A stretch of 47,781 nt of DNA, taken from the NCBI GenBank assembly GCA_964610885.1, contig CAZSWR010000015.1:1-47781 (forward strand), read 5' to 3'. The notes beneath the pieces were generated by a model. The model searched no databases, had not been told where the DNA came from, and saw only the letters and a program-made list of their open reading frames with translations. Position numbers and translations under genes: made by a program. Shown one piece after another: positions 16,831-24,807 of this stretch. This DNA is from CAZSWR01 sp964610885 (lineage in GTDB: Bacteria > Bacteroidota > Ignavibacteria > Kapaibacteriales > UBA2268). Numbering within the stretch: the first letter of the stretch is position 1; each line of letters opens with the position of its first letter.

Positions 16831-17354
16831 GGCGCATGATAGGTTAATTACATTTTGATTCTGTTTCGTTTTATGTGGGTGCAGACCAACATAGAATTAT
16901 GATTCTGCCAGAATGAGTCGAGATTCCATAATACCGCGTAGCGGTTAAATTATGGTAGAATGTTGATTCTTCAAGAATTTACTTACCTCGTAGAGGTTAA
17001 ATTTTCATGCTTTTTGATATTGATTCGCACAGGATATAGTAGTGCTTCCTCTGTGACGCGATGACTTTTTATTGTTCTATGGAAAAAGAAATTGATTGAA
17101 ACAAGAGTCGATTCCTGCCTGCTCGAGGGAATTACAAAACAAAAGTTCTAATATGGAGTTGATAATTTAATCCCTACGGGATAACAAAGAAACCTACGCC
17201 TTCGATTTCTACAATAGTTTAATCGCTACGCGATATTTATGGAAAATTTCAGGAAAGTGAGAATTCAACAGCCAACAGAATACATTGAATTGCCACTTTA
17301 TTTTAGTTCAAACAAGGAAAATATAGAGTTTTAATCAAAAAATATCAATTCGTT
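16831..17354. other. Repeat-rich intergenic region after hybrid kinase
   Basis: No coding region. Most of the stretch is the composite hairpin-module element at 16933-17234; the DNA between its arms holds partial palindromes (GATTCCTGCCTGC, GAGGGAATTAC). The last 100 bp are AT-rich and should contain the promoter of the VOC gene. Confidence 0.75.
16933..17234. repeat. Composite inverted hairpin-module element, copy 1
   Basis: Left module on plus: hairpin ACCGC-GTA-GCGGT (16933-16945) followed by TAAATTATGGTAGAA, then 52 bp from the first a second hairpin ACCTC-GTA-GAGGT (16985-16997) followed by TAAATT. Right module on minus: hairpins ATCCC-GTA-GGGAT (17170-17182) and ATCGC-GTA-GCGAT (17222-17234), again 52 bp apart and followed on the minus strand by TTAAA and TTGTAGAA. 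The two modules face each other across about 160 bp. Stems differ but remain fully complementary. Confidence 0.85.
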
Positions 17355-17828
17355 ATGAAATATGTCTGCCCGCTTATTGTCGTCGAGAGCATCGAAGCCT
17401 CTCGCAAGTTCTATGAATCAGTTCTCGGCCTGGAGGTAATCTTCGATTTCGGCGAAAACGTTACCTTCCGCGGCGACTTCGCAATCCACCTTAAATCGCA
17501 TTACTCGAACCTGATCCCCGGCCACGCAGTCCAACCCGCCGGCAACAATTTCGAGCTATACTTCGAGCACGACGAACTGGAATCGCTTCAGGAAAGCTTC
17601 AAGGCCCAAGGAATCCCGATCGTACACGAAATCCGTGAGGAACCCTGGCGCCAGCGCGTCATGCGAGTGAACGACCCCGACGGCTATATCGTCGAAATTG
17701 GAGAACCGCTCCCACTGCTCTGTTATCGGCTCAGCCAAGAGGGCCTCACGCTCGAAGAGATCTCTCAATGCACGTTCATTCCGCCCGAAGGAGTGGACCA
17801 GTTCATAAAATCATATAAAAACAAATGA
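17355..17828 (+). CDS. Glyoxalase/VOC-family protein
   Basis: 157 residues. Residues 1-120 form a single vicinal-oxygen-chelate module: IVVESIEASRKFYESVLGL at the start, FELYFEH in the middle and the closing VMRVNDPDGYIVEIGEP with the family's acidic metal-ligand position. VOC proteins include glyoxalase I, dioxygenases and antibiotic-binding proteins, and the substrate cannot be deduced. Residues 121-157 (YRLSQEGLTLEEISQ...) look like a small helix-turn-helix-type appendage not usual for the family. The stop overlaps the start of the next gene by ATGA, so the two are translationally coupled. Confidence 0.8.
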   Translation: MKYVCPLIVVESIEASRKFYESVLGLEVIFDFGENVTFRGDFAIHLKSHYSNLIPGHAVQPAGNNFELYFEHDELESLQESFKAQGIPIVHEIREEPWRQRVMRVNDPDGYIVEIGEPLPLLCYRLSQEGLTLEEISQCTFIPPEGVDQFIKSYKNK

Positions 17829-19165
17829 TTAAATGCTTTAGGCTCGGTTCAGCTGTAAATTACCACAGGTTCGTCCGGATTCTGCCATTGGCGTTTTTCG
17901 GCCTCTATTCCATTCTTTCGCTCGTATTGTACAAAGAAAGATTGTTTGCCGACGCAGGATTCTATTTCTTCTCGATTACGAATTTCGAATCGTTAATGAT
18001 CCCGCACGGCCGGTGGGCCACAGCGCTGCTTCAGCTACCTTTGCTTGCTGGAATCAAATTGGGCGCGGGATTGAAACAATTGGCGGTGATTTTCTCGCTT
18101 AGTTTTCCATTGTTCTATGCGGGAATATTCTGTATAAATAAGTATATTTTGCGGGCGCGGCGCGCGGCGTGGATTCCCATCGGACTTCTGGCATTCTCTT
18201 CGCCGACATTGTTTTTCTGGCCCGTGAGCGAGCTTATGCAGGGCTTGGCAGCGCTTTCGGTTCTGATTGCATTTTTCGATTCAGATTCGCGAATCGGCAA
18301 TTCCCCACTGATCCGAGATGTTTGCGGCGCTGCGGTTTGCCTGCTTGCGCTATCGTTCCACATAGGTTCTTTCCCCGTAATACTTTTTTTAATGGCCTTT
18401 TTGCGGATCAACTCCCGAATCGACTTGCGAACCGTATGGGCCTGCCTCGGCCCTGCCATTGCGTACATAATTATCAAGTATGCCCTTGGATTGGACGACT
18501 ACGAAGCGAATCGACTGGCTATCAACGAATCAATTCTCGACTGGGCATATTTGCCTCGGATATTCCACAATTTCGTCAGCGGACAGATTTTCGTTACTCT
18601 GGGCCTGGGTCTGATTCTTCAGCTCGGCGATCGGACAAAATCGGTGAAGTTTGCCCTTGGGACAGCTGCCGCCAGTATCGCGCTCATCAACCTCTTCTTC
18701 CCTGCTGCGGACAAATATTTCTACTATGACAATCTGTATTTGATTCCGCTTTTCATAATATTACTGGTCTTCTCCTCGCACGCGCTGCCGAATTCGAGAA
18801 GCTTATGGAAAGTGTTTCTCAAATACAAGCGGACGGTTGTTGTAGTGTTTTTCCTTGTGTTCTTGCGAATTGTGATCGACGCGGGCGATTACTCCGAACG
18901 GCAAACCCTCGGCAGGGAGTGCTGTGGACGGTGTATCGAACTTGGCTCGCGCCCGATCGACGGGAAAACAGGCAATTGGTCGCTCGGCGCCGAAACGCTC
19001 GTCCTGAGCAGCCTTCACGGCCGGACTGGCATCGCGTGGACAGCCGAAGCTCGTCAGCAGGCCGGAGTGCGAAGCGATTCGGATAGTTTGATCATTGCGC
19101 CCTGGATTGCGCTCAGCCCAAAGGAATTGAACAGGAAATTCTACAAGTTTGATTTTCCGGAATAA
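17825..19165 (+). CDS. Polytopic membrane protein, GT-C-like topology
   Basis: 446 residues with roughly 10-11 hydrophobic segments over the first 345 residues and a soluble C-terminal tail of about 90 residues containing four cysteine/arginine-rich positions (GRECCGRCIELGSR). An early extracytoplasmic loop contains FADAGFYFF followed by HGRWATALLQLP, reminiscent of the acidic first-loop motif of GT-C glycosyltransferases. I recognise no family and do not claim activity. It overlaps the VOC gene by 4 bp (ATGA). Confidence 0.6.
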   Translation: MIKCFRLGSAVNYHRFVRILPLAFFGLYSILSLVLYKERLFADAGFYFFSITNFESLMIPHGRWATALLQLPLLAGIKLGAGLKQLAVIFSLSFPLFYAGIFCINKYILRARRAAWIPIGLLAFSSPTLFFWPVSELMQGLAALSVLIAFFDSDSRIGNSPLIRDVCGAAVCLLALSFHIGSFPVILFLMAFLRINSRIDLRTVWACLGPAIAYIIIKYALGLDDYEANRLAINESILDWAYLPRIFHNFVSGQIFVTLGLGLILQLGDRTKSVKFALGTAAASIALINLFFPAADKYFYYDNLYLIPLFIILLVFSSHALPNSRSLWKVFLKYKRTVVVVFFLVFLRIVIDAGDYSERQTLGRECCGRCIELGSRPIDGKTGNWSLGAETLVLSSLHGRTGIAWTAEARQQAGVRSDSDSLIIAPWIALSPKELNRKFYKFDFPE

Positions 19166-19691
19166 TATTATAATTGATCAATTATATCGTTCCATATCGT
19201 AACAACATTGAATGCGAGGACGAGGTTACCTGGAATATTGGAAGATGATTAACTGCATTGGTAACTCATCCGATGACTGCCGATATCTGCGGTTAAATCC
19301 CGAATGATAGACTGTGGAGTCATCGGATGAGTGGTCAGCGCAGAGAAAAATCCTTATCAACTGAACGAACCTTCATAGCCCAATCGTTTTTATCTACAAC
19401 ATACCTTATAGCCTTATTTAACCAAATATCAATAAGATAATAAGGTGATTTTCTTGGTTTGGTTTCTCGGGAGCTATTAAGGTAATCTGAGTTGATAAGG
19501 TTCTTTGTGCCCATTGAATTGACTCTTGCGATTTCGCCTCTCCCCCACCCACCCGGAAATAATTAAAATGTGCAAATCTATTAGTTTCAGGTATTGCCGC
19601 TGCTTGTTTAATTTGTGAATTGTTGAAATACTGCGAATAATATTATGGTTAAGAATGGAATCAGTAGAAGCTACTACATGAGAGGAGTATC
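19166..19691. other. Intergenic region with long-range inverted repeats
   Basis: No gene. It holds a perfect 15-bp inverted repeat, ACTCATCCGATGACT at 19264-19278 and its complement at 19318-19332, and an 11-bp pair CCTTATCAACT (19352-19362) / AGTTGATAAGG (19490-19500). A degenerate GAGGACGAGGTTACCT near 19217 resembles the GTAGGGGCGAGG palindrome family found elsewhere in the window. The Shine-Dalgarno of the next gene (GAGGAG) is at the right end. Confidence 0.7.
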
Positions 19692-20140
19692 ATGCAAAAC
19701 CAATTTAGAATGAAGAATAAATATTTGGACAATTTTTTCATAATGAGTTATCTGCATTTTTTGAATAATCAACCCAAAAAATACAAAAACGATCCTCTTT
19801 CAATGTTTTGGTTTACAACTGATGTTGTTATCCCATTTTCTTTTATAAGTTACACAAGTATATTAATCAACATTTTTGACTATCAGTTTCTATCTCCAAA
19901 TGTTTTGCAGCCGATGCAAGTCTATGAAAGAATTCTCTGGCTTGTTTTGCATTACTTGCCTTGTTTCTTGTTTAATATTTATTTCTTTTCTTACTACAGC
20001 GACAAAAGAGTAAAAATTCTTATAGAAAGTCCAAGCTAGTCCCTTCAAATCGTTACAAGGCAATATCTTCGCAAGTAAGACTGATCACTCTAATAGCTGC
20101 ACTTATTAGCTTTTCCTTGATGGCATTGTTCTTGTTTTAA
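19692..20140 (+). pseudogene. Small AT-rich membrane protein gene, apparently frameshifted near 3' end
   Basis: A GAGGAG Shine-Dalgarno sits 5-6 bp before the ATG. The first frame gives 115 residues (stop 20037-20039) with two hydrophobic segments (about 40-65 and 80-103). Moving to the +2 frame just before that stop continues as KLVPSNRYKAISSQVRL, then a third hydrophobic helix LITLIAALISFSLMALFLF, ending at TAA 20138-20140. A membrane helix directly after the stop in another frame is best explained by a one-base frameshift, or a real programmed shift or sequencing error. It is visibly more AT-rich than its neighbours. No family recognised. Confidence 0.55.
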
Positions 20141-20197
20141 GGCTCTTCACTGTTTTGCGAGGGTACACCATTATTAGCCTACTATAGGTATTCAAAA

Positions 20198-20334
20198 ACC
20201 GCGTAGCGGTTAAATTATCGAGGAGATTCCTGCCTCCGCTGGAATGACATACAAGTTGAGAATAATTTAATCCCTACGGGATAACAAAGATGAGTACGGC
20301 TTTGAATTCTACCATAGTTTAATCGCTACGCGAT
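20198..20334. repeat. Hairpin-module element, copy 2 (left half truncated)
   Basis: The left side keeps only one hairpin ACCGC-GTA-GCGGT (20198-20210) followed by TAAATTAT. The right module is complete: ATCCC-GTA-GGGAT (20270-20282, read on minus) and ATCGC-GTA-GCGAT (20322-20334, minus), 52 bp apart, with TTAAACTATGGTAGAA between them on the minus strand exactly as in copy 1. Confidence 0.85.
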
Positions 20335-20364
20335 ATTTCAAGAAACATTTACCTGACATTCAAC

Positions 20365-20390
20365 TACCCACACAAAATTGCGAATGGCCA
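20365..20390 (+). repeat. 26-nt dispersed motif, copy 2
   Basis: TACCCACACAAAAT then TGCGAATGGCCA; see the pattern described for 14495-14520. Confidence 0.6.
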
Positions 20391-20546
20391 AAATCTTAAA
20401 CGTAGGGGTTCAAAATATTGCCCCCCCACTCGAATCAAAAGGGACGATTGTGAATTCTTATTGGATTGTAATCTAATGCTTCATAGCAACAAAGTCAGTA
20501 CGAACAACCAATGTGCGTTGTCATGATATAAAAACAAAGAAGATTT

Positions 20547-20616
20547 CAGGGCTCTGCCCCTAAAAATAACGAGATCAACAATTTGCTACGAAGCCCACAG
20601 GGCTCCGCCCCTGAAA
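20547..20616. repeat. GGGCTCYGCCCC direct repeats
   Basis: CAGGGCTCTGCCCCT at 20547-20561 and CAGGGCTCCGCCCCT at 20598-20612 are each a short palindrome followed by an A-rich tract, 51 bp apart. Confidence 0.6.
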
Positions 20617-20720
20617 ACAAGACAACAAGGACAATAAGGGGGCGTTAACCCAAAATCTCTCTTATCTAACTAACCATTTATCCAAGGAAAACCCAGCTTT
20701 TTCTGCTAAGCACAAGACTC

Positions 20721-20773
20721 AATTTAATAAAGTTAAATTGAATTTGCTCGCAATATTTTGCTTGGTGACTCAT
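20721..20773 (-). repeat. 53-nt dispersed repeat, copy 1
   Basis: Read on minus, it matches 36893-36945 on plus at 49 of 53 positions, including the shared block CCAAGCAAAATATTGCGAGC. Both copies are intergenic. Confidence 0.8.
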
Positions 20774-20811
20774 TAGAAATATCAAATATTCCTGATAGAA
20801 CAGCTGATACC

Positions 20812-22497
20812 TTATTTCACGACAGTCAGCCGTTGGACGATTTGTTCGCCATGGCCGGTCGTGATTGCGAGCAAATAGGTGCCCGATTCCAGGCCGTGGA
20901 CGTCGATGCACTGCTCGTATTCGCCTGCTTCTTCGCTGAAGACGTTATCGATGCGGCGGACGAGCGCGCCGTTTTGGTTGTGCAGCGAGATTCTTATATT
21001 CCTGCTCTCTGTCGTTTTGTAAACTACGGTGGAGCGGCCGGAACATGGATTCGGGTACAAATTCACGAAAGAAATGGCGCCGGACGAAATCCTGCACAGG
21101 TCGAAGAAGCTATCGGGCGATGAATAGCTGCGGCAGGCATCCTCCAGGCAGACCATATTGCTCTCGACGGATTTCAGTATCTCCAATTCGCGGCGCAGCC
21201 CGCTGCGGTACCTTTCGGGGATTCGCGATAGGAATTTCTCATCCGGGACGTACCAGAAAGTGATTTTCCTGACGGAAAGGCTGTTACCGTTTTTGTATTT
21301 GTGCTTCTTGCCAAAAACCAAGTCCACAGGAATCAATTTGCCCAACATCGGATTGGCGGAATAATCGGGCATAGCGGCGTCGGACTGCTCGTCGGAAACT
21401 GACATCGTAAGCTTGGTTTCGTTGGGGGTTTGGCTGTTGATGAACCCGGAGGTGGTGTTGGAATTGCTGCCATAGTAGATATCGTACCTGACGGGCGAAA
21501 TTCCGTTGTTTTCGTTGGCCGAGCATGGCACCACCTTCTGCTGGTCATGTTTGATCTCGCTCGATTTTTCGTCCGTAGCGCAAGAGCAATTCCCTGTTGA
21601 GTTAAGAGTTTTGCCATTCAAGAAGATGGTTAATTTCCTTTTTTGAAGCATTGGCAGGCTCGTCGTGTCGTAACCGATTTCGGCCAGGAACGGTGCAAAA
21701 GAATTCGCATCGCAGACGTTATAATTGATATCGGAAATCAGTTCCTCGATATTGCAATAGACCGAATCATTGGCCAGGTGCACACCGAGCGGCGTCAGTT
21801 CGCTTTCATTCAATTCCAGCCGGTAGAGTCCGGCGACGGTTTCCGAGTAGCGTTTGGCCACGCAGGCGTAGAGCCGGACGTCGTTTATTGTCGATTGGTC
21901 GTAGTCATTTTTCTCGAAGAATTCGATCTTTCGGTTCATTTCCTTATCGAAGGCCATCGAGGAGTATTCGTCCACAATGCTTTCGGCGGGTATGAGGGCG
22001 AAATGGCTATATTTTTCCGAGAGGCGAGTATATTCATTTCGCAGTGTCGAATAGTCCCATTGCGAAACTGCCTGACATTTCGAAGAATCGTAGGCTTCGC
22101 TCGGGCGTGCATTTGTGTCGATTGACGATTTGGTCAATTGCACAATCTTGTGGCTGCCGGGGAGCCTGTATCTTTTCTTGATTTCTGTGTTATCTCTCGG
22201 TGGAAGTTTGGTTTGCGGAGTGGCGAATTCCGTTTGTGCAGTAGCGACTTCGATTTGCGCTGGTGCTTCTGTCTTGTCTGTACCGGAGAACATCACGATG
22301 GCGGCCACAGCAGCAGCGATTCCGGCGGTGGACGCTGCGCCGGCGATGATTTTCCATTTCGGCATTTTCCGCGAAGGGCGCGCAGGCGAATGCGAGGCAG
22401 CATTGAGAATATTCAACACTTCGTCCTCGCTAACCAAGCCGACGCGGTCCATGAGGCCGTTCAGCATATTTATTTTTTCGCTTAGTCTGTCTTTCAT
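20812..22497 (-). CDS. ECF-sigma-linked membrane protein with T9SS C-terminal sorting domain
   Basis: 561 residues. The N-terminus (1-48) is hydrophilic and would be cytoplasmic, a single membrane helix lies at about 49-70, and a large extracytoplasmic region follows. The start overlaps the stop of the ECF sigma gene by 4 bp (ATGA), the usual place for an anti-sigma factor. No canonical zinc anti-sigma HxxxCxxC motif is visible. Residues 476-561 are a typical type IX secretion type A sorting domain: LYPNPCSG, then LHNQNGALVRRI, then GLESGTYLLAI and a final RLTVVK strand. A T9SS domain normally rides on proteins with a cleavable signal peptide, so its presence behind a signal-anchor-like helix is unusual. 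The middle part (80-475) is unrecognised. Confidence 0.75.
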   Translation of the reverse strand: MKDRLSEKINMLNGLMDRVGLVSEDEVLNILNAASHSPARPSRKMPKWKIIAGAASTAGIAAAVAAIVMFSGTDKTEAPAQIEVATAQTEFATPQTKLPPRDNTEIKKRYRLPGSHKIVQLTKSSIDTNARPSEAYDSSKCQAVSQWDYSTLRNEYTRLSEKYSHFALIPAESIVDEYSSMAFDKEMNRKIEFFEKNDYDQSTINDVRLYACVAKRYSETVAGLYRLELNESELTPLGVHLANDSVYCNIEELISDINYNVCDANSFAPFLAEIGYDTTSLPMLQKRKLTIFLNGKTLNSTGNCSCATDEKSSEIKHDQQKVVPCSANENNGISPVRYDIYYGSNSNTTSGFINSQTPNETKLTMSVSDEQSDAAMPDYSANPMLGKLIPVDLVFGKKHKYKNGNSLSVRKITFWYVPDEKFLSRIPERYRSGLRRELEILKSVESNMVCLEDACRSYSSPDSFFDLCRISSGAISFVNLYPNPCSGRSTVVYKTTESRNIRISLHNQNGALVRRIDNVFSEEAGEYEQCIDVHGLESGTYLLAITTGHGEQIVQRLTVVK

Positions 22498-23006
22498 TGC
22501 TTCACCTTTTCGCTAATGCCGAGTATTTCGCGCAATTTCTGTTTCGCGCGGTGGACACGCACGCGCACGTTTGCGTGGGAGATTCCTTCCATTTCGGCAA
22601 TTTCCTTTTCGCTGAGGCCGCTCACCTCGAAGAGCAGGAAGGCCGACCGCAGCTCGGGTTTCAATTTGTCGATCGCATCGAAAATCAATCGCAATTCCGC
22701 CGAGGAGTCCGGCCGCGGGGAGTGCGAAGCCAATTCGTCGATTAATTCGGCGTCCATCGATGGCGTCCGAAGGCGTTTCCGCATGTAGTTTGCGGCGACT
22801 CTTTTTGCGATAGTAAACAAATAGCCAAGGAACGCCTTTTCGTCGCGAAGGCTTTCGAATTGCTCGTAGGCAATGCGAATGGTTTCACTTGTAACATCTT
22901 TTGCTGTGTGCACGTCTCGGCAGGTAACCATAGCGAACCTTTCGAGCCTTTTGTGCAGCGGTGCAAACAGTTCCATGAATTTTTGTTTTTTCTCGTCTCC
23001 GGTCAT
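22494..23006 (-). CDS. ECF RNA polymerase sigma factor
   Basis: 170 residues with region 2 (about 15-80; DVHTAKDVTSET and the -10-recognition helix AFLGYLFTIAKR) and region 4 (about 108-160; LKPELRSAFLLFEVSGLSEKEIAEMEGIS, then the HTH VRVRVHRAKQKLRE). It belongs to the RpoE-like extracytoplasmic-function group, directing polymerase to a small regulon when released from its partner. AAGGCGAG precedes the ATG. It is translationally coupled to the T9SS-tailed membrane protein at 20812, its probable regulator. Confidence 0.93.
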   Translation of the reverse strand: MTGDEKKQKFMELFAPLHKRLERFAMVTCRDVHTAKDVTSETIRIAYEQFESLRDEKAFLGYLFTIAKRVAANYMRKRLRTPSMDAELIDELASHSPRPDSSAELRLIFDAIDKLKPELRSAFLLFEVSGLSEKEIAEMEGISHANVRVRVHRAKQKLREILGISEKVKQ

Positions 23007-23517
23007 CTCGCCTTATTTCAAGTCTCCAAAAGAGTAAGTGCAATATATAGAATTTTTGTTACAATCGGAAGGCGAATTCTATGGAGCGGATGCGCTGGCG
23101 CGAAGATTCCGTGGTGGAGAGCTTCGGAAGGCCCACGTCTGATTTTCACACTCGAGATCTTCAAACCTTCCGAAGTTTAACGCCTCTGCACCTTTTATCC
23201 AACAATTTAGTTTTAAAACCTTCCGAAGGTTACTGCTTCCATGACGAATCAAATTGCATTGATTGGCTTCTCTGAACAGTTGAGCGTTGAGATTGGAAAA
23301 ATCATAATAATCACAATAATCAAATGAATCACAGTTCAGACTGGAAGATTGCTCATGCGAACTCAACTTATTCGACCACTACCAATAAATCAAAGTAACA
23401 AAATCCTTTCTTTTTCGTTTATATCAGAGCACGAAAAAAATGATTGCTTTTTTCGATGATACAACGTAAATTATATTTTTCATTTGAAAATAATTTTTAG
23501 AGAAAACCGAGGACGAC
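23007..23517. other. Divergent promoter region between sigma factor and pspA, with CCTTCCGAAGG palindromes
   Basis: No credible gene. The half-site TTCCGAAG or its complement occurs at about 23058, 23124, 23167 and 23221; the last is a full palindrome AACCTTCCGAAGGTT. These may be dispersed repeats or operators. Nearer pspA, CGAAAAAA (23432-23439) pairs with TTTTTTCG (23448-23455), and GAGGACG precedes the pspA ATG. Confidence 0.55.
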
Positions 23518-24195
23518 ATGGGAATTTTCAGTAGAATTTCAGACATATTCAAGTCGAACATGAACGATGCGCTCGACAAAGCCGAAGACCCCGAGAAAAT
23601 GCTAAAACAAATGGTGATCGAGATGGAAGAATCCGTCAACAAAGCCACCTTAGCCGTTGCCAATTCCATTGCGAACGAAAAATCGTTGGAACGCAAGCTC
23701 GACAAGGCCAGAAACGAGTCCCGAGACTGGGAACAGAAAGCAGCCCAAGCGCTCGGCGCCGGCCGCGAGGATTTGGCTCGCGCCGCCCTCGAGAAAAAAG
23801 CCACAACCGACAGAAACGTTGCCGACCTGGCCCCGATCTACGACCAAGCCCGCGCCACTAGCGAAAAAATGCGCGGCCAGCTGAACACGCTCAAAGCGAA
23901 ACTCGACGAAGCCCGCTCCCGCCAAAGCACGCTCATCGCCCGCTCGCAGGCGGCCAAGGCCCAGAAACAAATCGCCCAGACCTTCAGCGGCGTCGGCTCG
24001 GACGCTTTCAGCAAATTCGACAAATATGAAGGCAAAATCGAAACTCTCGAGGCCGAAGCCGAAGCCCACGAACTTATCGGCGGCCACGACCAAAGGCTCG
24101 AAGACGAATTCAAACAGCTCGAGGGCGGCGCCAACGTGGACAACGAACTGCTCGCGCTCAAAGCCAAAATGGGAATGCTCCCCTCAGGTAACTAA
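23518..24195 (+). CDS. pspA: PspA/IM30-family membrane-maintenance protein
   Basis: 225 residues, almost wholly helical and coiled-coil: an amphipathic start MGIFSRISDIFKSNMNDAL, the family block KAEDPEKMLKQMVIEMEE, and long charged helices to about 185. PspA-family proteins oligomerise on the inner membrane, sense stored-curvature stress and limit proton leakage. Length and opening match the family, with no VIPP1-type C-terminal extension. A GAGGA Shine-Dalgarno precedes it. It is followed 21 bp later by a YbjN-like gene, likely an operon. Confidence 0.93.
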   Translation: MGIFSRISDIFKSNMNDALDKAEDPEKMLKQMVIEMEESVNKATLAVANSIANEKSLERKLDKARNESRDWEQKAAQALGAGREDLARAALEKKATTDRNVADLAPIYDQARATSEKMRGQLNTLKAKLDEARSRQSTLIARSQAAKAQKQIAQTFSGVGSDAFSKFDKYEGKIETLEAEAEAHELIGGHDQRLEDEFKQLEGGANVDNELLALKAKMGMLPSGN

Positions 24196-24216
24196 TTATT
24201 AATAATAATCCGGTGA

Positions 24217-24714
24217 ATGAATATGAATGAAGAAAAAGTTTTGCTCGCTGACAAAGAAAACCCGGTGAATAATACACCTGAGGAATTGATGACAGTAACC
24301 ATGGAGAAAGTCGTCTCGATACTCGACGAGAATTTCCCCGGCTATTTGAGCTTCGGCAACGGTTCGTTCACGATCAGCCAGGGTTCGTCCCAGGTGATGA
24401 TCGTCGTCCGGCCGTTCACCCAAGAGGACTCTTGCGTGGAGTGCGTGGCCCACGTGGTCCACAACGCCTCCATCACTGAGGACCTGATGCGGTTCCTGCT
24501 GCGTAAGAATTCCGAATTGCACTTCGGATCGTTCGGGCTGCTCTTCGACGGCACGATTTCGTTCCAACACTCGATAACCGGCAAAAACTTGGACGCCAAC
24601 GAACTGATTACGACCGTCAGAAGCGTCGCTACCATTTCCGACTACTACGACGACATTATCGTGAACGCCGCCGGTGGCAAACGCGCAATCGATATGATCG
24701 AGGAATTGGATTAA
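24217..24714 (+). CDS. YbjN/secretion-chaperone-fold protein
   Basis: 165 residues. Alternating helices and strands (FPGYLSFGNGSFTI, SQVMIVVRPF, then helix SITEDLMRFLLRKN, strands ELHFGSFGLLFDGTISFQHSI) fit the YbjN or type III chaperone-like fold. Function in the family is poorly defined. It is directly downstream of pspA, suggesting a role linked to membrane stress. Terminated by the hairpin at 24737-24780. Confidence 0.7.
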   Translation: MNMNEEKVLLADKENPVNNTPEELMTVTMEKVVSILDENFPGYLSFGNGSFTISQGSSQVMIVVRPFTQEDSCVECVAHVVHNASITEDLMRFLLRKNSELHFGSFGLLFDGTISFQHSITGKNLDANELITTVRSVATISDYYDDIIVNAAGGKRAIDMIEELD

Positions 24715-24736
24715 TACTTATCAAGTACTTTTGTCT

Positions 24737-24780
24737 TCCCTGCCGCTCGCGACAATGCGAATAGCAGGGATTTGTTTTTA
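24737..24780 (+). terminator. Intrinsic terminator after ybjN-like gene
   Basis: TCCCTGC (24737-24743) pairs with GCAGGGA (24764-24770) and is followed by TTTGTTTTTA. It separates the pspA pair from the ABC transporter gene. Confidence 0.75.
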
Positions 24781-24807
24781 ATATGATTATTGCACCGAAT
24801 TGTAGCC

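Larger units (their letters stand above)
20141..20811. other. Repeat-rich intergenic region
   Basis: No gene. In order: hairpin-module element copy 2 (20198-20334), 26-nt motif (20365-20390), two CAGGGCTCYGCCCCT direct repeats 51 bp apart (20547 and 20598), and the 53-nt repeat (20721-20773). It lies downstream of both the small membrane gene and the sigma-factor partner gene, i.e. between convergent transcripts. Confidence 0.7.

Noticed and set aside
16933..17234. CRISPR array
   Set aside because: Regular 52-bp hairpin spacing looks array-like, but there are only two hairpins per module, orientation inverts between modules, the DNA between hairpins is partly conserved and no cas gene is present.
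20678..20911. 77-residue frame on minus at the end of the sigma-partner gene
   Set aside because: Out-of-frame overlap with the T9SS domain and the 53-nt repeat; no start signal.
23079..23366. 95-residue frame upstream of the sigma factor
   Set aside because: Runs through repeated palindromes, no Shine-Dalgarno and no domain.
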